A stretch of 64,000 nt of DNA from NCBI RefSeq assembly GCF_037126465.1, contig NC_088203.1, forward strand, positions 103,168,668 to 103,232,667, in the 5' to 3' direction. Made by a program: the position numbers and the translations under genes. How positions within the stretch are numbered: position 1 is the stretch's first letter; the number at the start of each line of letters is the position of its first letter. Origin of the DNA: Ornithodoros turicata. Taxonomy: Eukaryota; Arthropoda; Arachnida; Ixodida; Argasidae. A model generated the notes under the pieces. That model saw only the letters and a list, made by a program, of their open reading frames with translations. It was not told the DNA's origin and made no database searches. Of the stretch, positions 56,935 through 64,000 are shown piece after piece.

Positions 56935-57642
56935 TCAATATTTGGGACCTCTCGACCTGTCGTACATATAACACTTGCTACCAACCAGCAGCTTATTGAA
57001 ACGGAGGCGAAAAGGTTGGCCCTGCGAGCGTCCGAAGGCAATCAGGTTCTTTCTGGCAGTCCGGACAGCGGGAGTGAAATCCTCAGACACGGCTTTACTA
57101 GTGTCCTTTAGCTTATAAGAGTCTCTTAGAATGGTATCCTTAACCATAAAGTTAGCGAACTTCACGATTATTGGACGTGGCCTTGCCTCGTGAAAAGGTC
57201 CTAGGCGATGGGCTCTATCGACATGCTCAGCTGAGACCACAACATCCAGGCTATCGTGGCACAGATTACTAATTTTTTCCTCTGATTCCGCCCATGTTTC
57301 GTTACTAGCGTCTTCAATACCATAGAACACCAGATTGTCCCTTCTGGACCTGCTCTCAAGGTTATCAATGCGTGATCTAAGCGAAGCCATGTCCGATGGG
57401 ATGGCTGAGAGCATACCCTGTGTGCTGATAACTTCCGATAAGTTACCTTGCATTGAGGCTACATTGGACTCTATTTTACCAACGCGCGTAGTAAGGTCAG
57501 TTAAGGTCAGTAAGGCAGCTCGAAATTCTTTTTGATCTTTCTGGATAGCTTTTACTTTTTTGAGCAACGTATCCTGACCGGCGTTAAGTTTTTCGAGTAA
57601 GCCCATCATTGCACTAAATTGAGCTTCTTGTTCTTTTGTCAT
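56935..57642 (-). CDS. LINE ORF1 protein, CR1/L2-like, 235 aa
   Basis: Starting at the methionine of MTKEQ, the protein has an N-terminal coiled coil (about residues 10-95: LLEKLNAGQDTLLKKVK to IDNLESRSRRDNL), an RRM-like core (NLVFYGIED, VDRAHRLG, RPIIVKFANFMVKD) and a C-terminal basic domain (TARKNLIAFGRSQGQPFRLRF). This is the layout of ORF1 RNA-binding proteins of CR1/L2-type LINEs. The frame is intact in this copy. The open frame continues upstream of MTKEQ through a 2A-like motif, and further to 58236 through an unrelated inserted repeat; I chose MTKEQ as the protein's mature start. The LINE lies on the - strand, with the endonuclease next to it. Confidence 0.8.
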   Translation of the reverse strand: MTKEQEAQFSAMMGLLEKLNAGQDTLLKKVKAIQKDQKEFRAALLTLTDLTTRVGKIESNVASMQGNLSEVISTQGMLSAIPSDMASLRSRIDNLESRSRRDNLVFYGIEDASNETWAESEEKISNLCHDSLDVVVSAEHVDRAHRLGPFHEARPRPIIVKFANFMVKDTILRDSYKLKDTSKAVSEDFTPAVRTARKNLIAFGRSQGQPFRLRFNKLLVGSKCYMYDRSRGPKY

Positions 57643-57669
57643 GGGACCGGAATTTGCCTCAACGTCTCC
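57643..57669 (-). other. Degenerate 2A-like peptide upstream of ORF1
   Basis: The codons just before MTKEQ read LLLSAGDVEANSGP. The 2A ribosome-skipping consensus is D(V/I)ExNPGP followed by P; here the first P of NPGP is S (TCC, one base from CCC) and the following residue is M. 2A-like sequences are known at the N-termini of LINE ORFs in sea urchins and other animals. The change predicts weak or lost activity. Confidence 0.6.
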
Positions 57670-58010
57670 CGCAGACAGTAAGAGCATTCTAACAACAGAA
57701 AAACAGTCACAGGCAATTGCAAAACATGTCCGTGGGCTCGGAAAGAGGAGCAGCATAACATTATTGATTCTTTTAGAAAAGAGAGGGTACCAGGTACCAA
57801 CCTGAAAAACATGAGGACGAGCCGTTAGTGACTGCGACGTACTGTTGCTCGATGTGATAAGCAGATGTTCCACCAGTAGGGCTTTCACGAAGTTCATCGA
57901 TAGTGTTGATAGCCAAAAACACTGGTGAGAGTACTGTGCTATCGCAGACTTGAAACACGTGGCGGGAATCACACAGCCGTCGATCCAAGACGACGGCCGA
58001 TTAATAAGCC
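57670..58010 (-). other. LINE 5' region upstream of ORF1
   Basis: The same frame is open here and encodes a hydrophobic-rich segment with LLLFPSPRTCFAIACDCFSVV just before the 2A-like motif. It may be a 5' leader peptide of the LINE. The frame then runs on, past 58010, into the TTGGCC-rich element. Confidence 0.4.
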
Positions 58011-58015
58011 GCATT

Positions 58016-58200
58016 ACCCAAGCAACTGGAAAACCTTGGGCCAACCTTGGCACTGGCTTGGCCAGCCAACCTGGCCACGCTTGGCTTGTGGTTGGCCAAC
58101 GACGTCGTTTCTTGGTACGGATCTGTTCCTTGGCCAACAATTTGCCAACACTTGGCAAGCCAGTATGTTCCCAATCTTCAACCAATACTGATCGAGCCAA
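58016..58200. mobile_element. TTGGCC-rich element, fragment 1
   Basis: Starts CCCAAGCAACTGG and is packed with CTTGGCC, TTGGCCAAC and TTGGCAAG motifs. It shares the order of blocks with 61436-61545 (GGCCAACGA-TCGTTTCTT-TAC-GATCTG). Probably the subterminal region of a non-autonomous DNA transposon. It forms the artificial N-terminus of the 433-codon frame that includes LINE ORF1. Confidence 0.65.
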
Positions 58201-58559
58201 CTGTTTTTTTTTTTTTTCTGTTTCGGAACAATTCATTCATACAACTGAACAACAACCGAAATTATTCGAATTAACGAGCAGAAGCTCAAGCAGCTCTTGC
58301 TTTAGCTACGTTCCAGTTGTGCACCAGCCCAAGTAAGCTCAGTCGAAACTGAGTTTCCCGTGTTGAATATGAAAAACGATTCGGATACTGTGCTGCATGA
58401 GTTACCCATGGCACGTATGCATGTAGTTGCATGCAGTGTGTTTGTTACAAGTTTTCCACAATGTTGTCACAACGACCTCCCCCCCCCCCTATATTTGGCG
58501 GTACTTTGGCCATAAAAATAAGTCTTTAGCAGAATGCGTTGTTGGGTCGGTAAGCGACG

Positions 58560-58980
58560 GTGTCCAATAATCTCCTTAAACGAACTGTAAAGTGAAATAT
58601 AACCGCCATGTTTCAAGACACCACTATGCAGAACTTGGCTGTGTGATCACACACACACAAGTCGTCACCTCTCAGTTCTTCATACTTTTCGTACTAATTA
58701 ATTTTGAATACTTCTAGAAACGGAAAGGTGGCGACCCTCGGCGTTCGCCGAGGACAAAGTAGGAGCCGGACCCTGATTAGTTGAGAGATATCACGTGATA
58801 TTGTAATACTACGTAACGTAGTTCAGACAGGTTACTAATTACCATTAGACTTGTCTTGAAAAACAACAGCAACTCTTGAGAACTTCAGTTTAAGCCGTTA
58901 CCCTTTGCAACCTGTGAGCTCCGTGCCTGTGAGAAATATCTCTGTGGTCTGCGCCATCTGTTGGCCTTTCTCTCTATCCA
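58560..58980 (-). repeat. Dispersed repeat flanking the retroelement island, right copy
   Basis: Reverse-complement partner of 51390-51805. It carries the CACACACACACAAGTCGTC start, AGGTGGCGACC, TATCACGTGATA and the GCGCCATCTGTTGGC end. Confidence 0.75.
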
Positions 58981-59920
58981 GTGATTTCACCAGAAATTCA
59001 CTGCTGGGGGGGGGGGGGGGGGCGAGCTTTCAAGGGGGTGGTGGTGCTTGGTGAAGGTTCCACTTACGGAATTTTTCATAGACACGGAAACAATCGTGGC
59101 ACAATGGTGACATATCTGCACAGCTTTCCCGTTTTATTTGTACATGTTATTACATTAGAACACAGCACAGTAGAATACAGATTCATTATGAACGGCATTT
59201 CAACATTAAGATGCATAATCACACGACTGGCAAAGAAAAAAGCCTAGCACATTGTCTCACGAAGCTCAATGAACACCTAGCAACCAACGATGAAAACCTT
59301 AGACGAAAAAAGCAGAATACTCCGCTTGATTGAGTTGGGCGCAAATGGTTCTTGGTGATCCACATTGAGTTTGCGTGCCCGCACGCATTTTTGCTCGTAT
59401 ATGCGCGGAATATATGCATTGAACAGTCACTTTCAAATGACTTCGGAGAAATGCATGGTACGATCATCTGCATGACTGTGGTCCTACAGCCCAAGTTTGA
59501 CCGTACAGGATGTAATTCGCTGCACCGGACTCACTACCAGAACGTGTTGATGGCCGAGCTAGGTGGGGTTACCTGAGAAATTTCAGGGGGGGGGGGGTGT
59601 TGCAAAAATGCAGGGAGGGTGTACACCCCCCCTGAGGGGGGTGTAGGGAAATCCCTGTCTCTATCTCTCTCCGCGTCTCTGAGTCGTCTGCTCACTGTAT
59701 CGCTGCTGTCTGCAAAACCTCGTATCCAGGCATCTATACGAATGTCTGATTTTCGTTTCACAAACCGCGCACCTTCGACAATGAAACGCGCACTGCACTC
59801 ACGACAACCGCCACGACCTCGAATAAATGGCTCGCCTAGTTGCTTGCGTTTTCAATGGATGGCGCGCGAATCGCCTCAGCGTTTGCCGCGTATATGTGGG
59901 GTGCGATAGGGTACACCGGT
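58981..59920. other. No gene seen; G- and C-runs
   Basis: Contains G-runs at 59004-59023 and 59586-59599 and a self-complementary ACACCCCCCCTGAGGGGGGTGT near 59620. No domain in either strand. Confidence 0.35.
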
Positions 59921-59979
59921 TCTACAGAAAGATGAAAAAAAGCAGGGTAAAGCTATAGTGTGACGCCAAGTGAAAAAAC

Positions 59980-60480
59980 GTGCTTGGCCCAAGGTCGGCT
60001 GAGAGGAGTTGGCCAACTAAGCCAACCTTGGCCCAAGCTAAGGCAACATGGTTGGGCCGAGCTTGGGGATTGACAATGGACTGAGACTGGCCATCCATTG
60101 GCCACCAAAGGGCCAACCTGGCCAACGCTGACCCATATATGGCCCTATCACGCCCCAGTGAGAAATTTTGCATGACAACGCTGCTTCCCAGCGGGAAAAG
60201 CAATATTGGCGAAACACTGGGCCGACGTCTGCTTCCAACCTAAAAGTTGTCGGGCCCAGCTTGCAAAAAAAGCTTGGGCCAAAGTTCGGGATTGACAATG
60301 GCCTCACTCGGGCCGACTTAGCCGGCACAAGCTCGGGCCAATGTACAGGGCCGACCTGACAGATGTAGGGCCGATGTCTGGCCAATAAGGAACCAAGCTT
60401 GGGTACTGATTGGGTAAACGTGGGCCCTTGAATAGCCCATGAAACAACACCTGTGCCTGGGCCAACCTCGGCTCGTTAAA
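59980..60480. mobile_element. TTGGCC/GGGCC-rich element, fragment 2
   Basis: About 500 bp dense in TTGGCCC, GGGCCAA, GGGCCGA and AAGCTTGGGCC motifs in both orientations. GGATTGACAATGG occurs twice (60066 and 60288). No ORF. Likely related to 58016-58200 and 60856-61952, but block order differs. Confidence 0.6.
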
Positions 60481-60855
60481 AAAAAAATGCATGACCGAAC
60501 TCACTCAATTCTCTCGTGGGGTAGGGTAAGGCGTAGGGGGAGAATCGTAAGAGTTACAGGTCAGTATAAAGAAAAGAAATTGCATTTCTTTCCTGAGGAA
60601 GAACAGCAGATACTATACATAGGTTTGTCTCGCGAGCTTCCACAAATTCGAGAGTCCTGCTCGCGTGCGAGTCAAAATGAAGGGTGAGGTGTGTAAGTTT
60701 AATTTGATGCGTACACAAACAACACTTAAATGAGGAATTGCTTGTCGTATTAGCTCACCATGAAGATAATGTCTCTGTTTCTTGCTGCTTTTGGTTTGAG
60801 ACAATCACTTGGCCAATCGAAAGTTGAACTTATGCAGTGCTATAGTATTTCGCGT

Positions 60856-61386
60856 TTCCCTCTCTCCAAGGCAACATACTGAGATTGAACCAAGCTTGGC
60901 AAGAGCTTGGCAAACGAGCTCGGTACAGAGCCTTCTTGCTACAGATCTGTCCTGGCCGACGGCTTGCCAAACCTCGCTCTGCCTATCACAATGGAACATA
61001 TAGAGGACGTTAGAGGACACTTTCTCTTTTTTCATATGGCGTATATGACTCTTCTGTGACAGTTTCAACGACTACAGAGTCTACGTGACTGTCTCAATCT
61101 TAGGTAATATGTGCACTCCCGAGAACTGATTGAAATCGTCATAAAGAGACATCATTGGCCACTTACCTTGGTACTACGTGAAGATGAGTTCGGTAACCGA
61201 CTGACGGCAAGCTACGGTGGCGTTCCGTCGGCACGGGCTGCTGGCCCAACGTCATTGGCCAGGTCCTTGCCGACGTAGTTGGCAGTTAACGTTGCCCAGA
61301 CTTTAGAACATGACTGGCTGGCCGACTTAGTTGGCTGCCAACTGGTCCCCGACTTTCTGCCGAGAGTCGGCCAATTTCAATTGGGG
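60856..61386 (+). mobile_element. TTGGCC element, tandem copy 1
   Basis: 531 bp starting TTCCCTCTCTCCAAGGC and ending CGGCCAATTTCAATTGGGG. The left part has GAACCAAGCTTGGC and CTGGCCGACGG, the right part ATTGGCCAGGTCC and GGCTGGCCGACTTAG, roughly inverted. Copy 2 follows directly. No transposase. Confidence 0.85.
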
Positions 61387-61952
61387 TTCCCTCTCCCCGA
61401 GGCAACATACCGAGATTGAACCAAGCTTGGCAAGAGCTTGGCTGGCCAACCGAGCCGTGCTTGGTTATAGTGAGTGGCCAACGAGCTCGTTTCTTTCTAC
61501 AGATCTGCCCTGGCCGACGGCTTGCCAAACCTCGCTCTGCCTATCACAAAGCAACATATAGAGGACGTTAGAGGACCCTTTCTCTTTTTTCATATGGTGT
61601 GTATATATGGCTCTTCTGTGACAGTTTCAACGACTACAACAGAGTCTACGTGACTGTCTCAAGGTAATATGCGCATCCCCGAGAACTGATTGAAATCGTC
61701 ATAAAGAGACATCATTGGCCACTTACCTTGGTACTACGTGAAGATGAGTTCGGTAACCGACTGACGGCAAGCTACGGTGGCGTCCCGTCGGCACGGGCTG
61801 TTGGCCCAACGTCATTGGCCAGGTCCTCGCCGACGTAGTTGGCAGTTAACGTTGGCCAGACGTTAGAACATGACTGGCTGGCCGACTTAGTTGGCTGCCA
61901 ACTGGTCCCCGACTTTCTGCCGAGAGTCGGCCGTCGGCCAATTTCAATTGGG
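61387..61952 (+). mobile_element. TTGGCC element, tandem copy 2
   Basis: 566 bp, nearly identical to copy 1. It differs by an extra stretch after GAGCTTGG (about 40 bp with CTGGCCAACCGAGCC), small deletions and a doubled GGCCGTC near the end. The tandem arrangement without a gap suggests a local duplication or a nested insertion. Confidence 0.85.
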
Positions 61953-63162
61953 AAATAACTCAATATGGGTCAGGTAAAAGTACCACATTTATTTGAACAC
62001 AGATCCAAACATTCTTTTCCCAACATTATATGCACTCCACTTATGATGCAATAAATAAAAAGACATACACACACAGACCGTGCAAAACCCATTCCAAAGC
62101 TTAATATGAAAATAAGGTATCTTCATATTTTTCGTAGCACCAAGGTGAATTCAGCTCAAAAATACCAGTCGCGATTAGATGAGGTGTTAATCCATAATGC
62201 CCACAGAAAACCAAGTTAGTACTATAGATTGAGAGAACATTCTAAGGTGAGCGCTGCCAGCTAAAAAAAAGTAAACATATGATGCCTTTCCTAGAGCAGC
62301 AAATGCTCTCAGCAGGCAAAAGCTATGTGTTGTTATTGCTGAGAGTGAATTATTACGTTGTTTAGTCCAAATACTCGCTAGCACACTCATGGAAGGAAGA
62401 AGGGAAGGTGGTGTCCTGAGGATAATCGAGAGGAAAAGCATGGGGGCAAGTTGTCATGCACGAATTGGGGATGAGTTTTTTATCGAGACCGTGTAACACT
62501 TTACATGCCACTTTGGGAGTCTTTTTGACATGCTACAAAGACAAAAATCCAATCCAGGCATTCCAAAAATGCCCCGTAAACTGCCGTGCAGACAACTGCA
62601 AAACCAAATCCGAGAAATTATTGGTGCAGCGACACGGTTGGCCCCTCAATTTCGGCTTCACATTCTGGTGGAACAGGCTGTCCTCTCCCATTCCTTCCTC
62701 CATGAGCATACCACATAACTGCCGCAGGACAAAAATGCTTTGGGTGTATTACAACAATGACCTTAAAAAAGTAGCAGCAAGATTTTTAATTTGTTACCAT
62801 GTTACCGTGCACTTCTCGGCATGCCGGATTTTGCGAGGTGGGCCGGATCTTCGAAATGGCACCTTTGGTCTGATGTCTCAGCATGCTGGGAAATGTGTGG
62901 TAATACAGTAATGATTGGCATCTGAATTGTGCTAAATTCATGAAAAAACAAAAAACAAAATTGAATATTAACTAACGTCCAAGTTACTGAGGTCAAAAAC
63001 TTGTATACTAACCGTACTTCACAGTTACAAAAATTGGCCATCACCAGGGAGGTGCACTAAAAATTAGTGAAGATATAGGTAGATATATTTTCAACAGTAT
63101 ATAACCTCTCAGTGTTCAGCCTAACTGCTTATTTGTACTTTTTGAAGTGAAACAGGGTTGTG
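61953..63162. other. No gene seen
   Basis: The + frame 62456-62911 is open for 151 codons and cysteine-rich in places, but has no recognisable motif and no splice support; it may be a decayed transposon fragment. No repeat identified. Confidence 0.35.
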
Positions 63163-63170
63163 CTGCACAC

Positions 63171-63420
63171 CAGGGGCATGGGAGGGGGGTGGGGTGGGGG
63201 CTTAGGGGGGATAGAGACCCCCCCCCAAAATGTAGGCCGCCTTGTATGTACGGTGCCATTTCTTCCTGGAAGCTCAGGTTGATTCGCTGCAGCGCTCAAG
63301 AAATGTGGTCACAACTGGCTGGCGATCACCATTTTGCCTCGTAAATGTGGGAGCAAAGATATAAATTTTTATTTTGTGCCCCCTCCATCCCCCCCCAAGA
63401 AATTTCTCACTATGCCCCTG
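63171..63420. mobile_element. hAT-like MITE, 250 bp, with 8-bp TSD
   Basis: It begins CAGGGGCATGGG and ends CTATGCCCCTG. CTGCACAC flanks both sides (63163-63170 and 63421-63428), a perfect 8-bp duplication. G- and C-runs lie inside. No transposase. Confidence 0.88.
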
Positions 63421-63509
63421 CTGCACACATTACTATATAAACCAAACGACCAACTGATTAGTGCCAACTACCTATCTTTTTGAGACCTCGCTCCTCACTG
63501 CGAGGCTCA

Positions 63510-63602
63510 TCAACTGAACAACCGCGAGAAATCGGGTACAGTATTGCCTATGGCGATGAAACACCGCATTAATCATCAACAAAATAAAATTGTTGTTGTT
63601 TG
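63510..63602 (+). mobile_element. LINE 3' terminus with (GTT)n tail
   Basis: GGGTACAGTATTGCCTATGGCGATGAAACACC is followed by AAAATTGTTGTTGTTT. It parallels 5568-5640 (GAGTATCGCCCCTGGCGATGAAACTCC). Only the 3' end is present. Confidence 0.6.
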
Positions 63603-64000
63603 ATTGATGCTAGCTGCTGGAAGAAAAATGCTTTCTCATTACACAGTACACACAAGGTCAAATATACGCAGGTTCCGTAACCCGTAGCTTAACACACCGT
63701 GTTTTACAAAAAGTAACGGGAAATGTTCCTTCACTGTTAAACCATCCACATGATATTCTAAACTTTATTCTTGTGCACTTACTTAGAGTCGCGTAACAAG
63801 TGCAGTAACATGCGTCCCTAACCCCACTTTCTTGCAAAGATGATATGGTAGCGATGAAAAATATCCTCCTCCTCTCCCACACAGATGTTCACTCACACAT
63901 GCACACACTGACATCTACTTTGCTAAGGCACTCTTTTGAAACAGGATGAATCTTAGTAGTTTGCGCACGTGAAAGTGCATACACATATACAGTTTTCGTT
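63603..64000. other. No gene seen
   Basis: Non-coding sequence to the end of the window. CACACATGCACACAC near 63892 is the only simple repeat. Confidence 0.4.

Noticed and set aside
56935..58236. A single 433-residue protein
   Set aside because: The first part translates a TTGGCC-rich repeat that happens to be in frame; only the ORF1 part after MTKEQ has a recognisable protein architecture.
62456..62911. A 151-codon cysteine-containing frame as a transposase remnant
   Set aside because: No catalytic motif or zinc-finger pattern could be identified with enough support.

Overview
This is eukaryotic nuclear DNA from an animal. It has spliced exons with GT/AG borders, long introns, and abundant non-LTR, LTR, SINE and MITE-like repeats. 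There is no bacterial or phage gene organisation. The repeat mix (CR1/L2-like LINEs, a tRNA-derived SINE, CCCAAGCAGCACAA-ended hairpin elements, LINE tails ending in (GTT)n) and the divergence of the one conserved gene suggest a chelicerate, most likely a tick. That placement rests on remembered repeat style and was not checked by search.

The only host gene I can support is a follistatin homologue on the + strand (about 10.8 to 32.5 kb). Four exons are clear: the follistatin N-terminal domain (10813-11001) and three follistatin/Kazal modules with ten cysteines each (18711-18941, 20806-21027, 23684-23920). Every junction is phase 1, as in vertebrate FST. Two candidate terminal exons compete (24390-24733 and 32402-32544); both fit the phase. 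The signal-peptide exon was not found and may lie left of the window or in the repeat-rich first 10.8 kb.

Region by region: 1-10.8 kb is intergenic or first-intron DNA with a SINE fragment, palindromic MITEs, a LINE 3' end, and three ~533-bp copies of one inverted-repeat element. 11-18.7 kb is the largest upstream intron, with an 883-bp foldback element and a chain of hairpin elements ending in 47-bp direct repeats. 19-32.4 kb holds the remaining exons and introns carrying two hAT-like MITEs with perfect 8-bp target duplications, pogo-like and other TIR elements, a SINE and a LINE fragment. 32.5-51.4 kb has no recognisable gene: MITEs, microsatellites, CRE/E-box clusters and a perfect 102-bp palindrome. 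51.4-59 kb is a nested retroelement island on the - strand: a degenerate Ty3/gypsy pol and a truncated CR1/L2-like LINE with an ORF1 preceded by a degenerate 2A-like motif, flanked by inverted copies of another repeat. 59-64 kb is dominated by elements dense in TTGGCC motifs, including a ~530-bp tandem duplication, and another hAT-like MITE.

The follistatin exons would together give a secreted TGF-beta/activin-binding protein. The remaining features are mobile DNA at various stages of decay.
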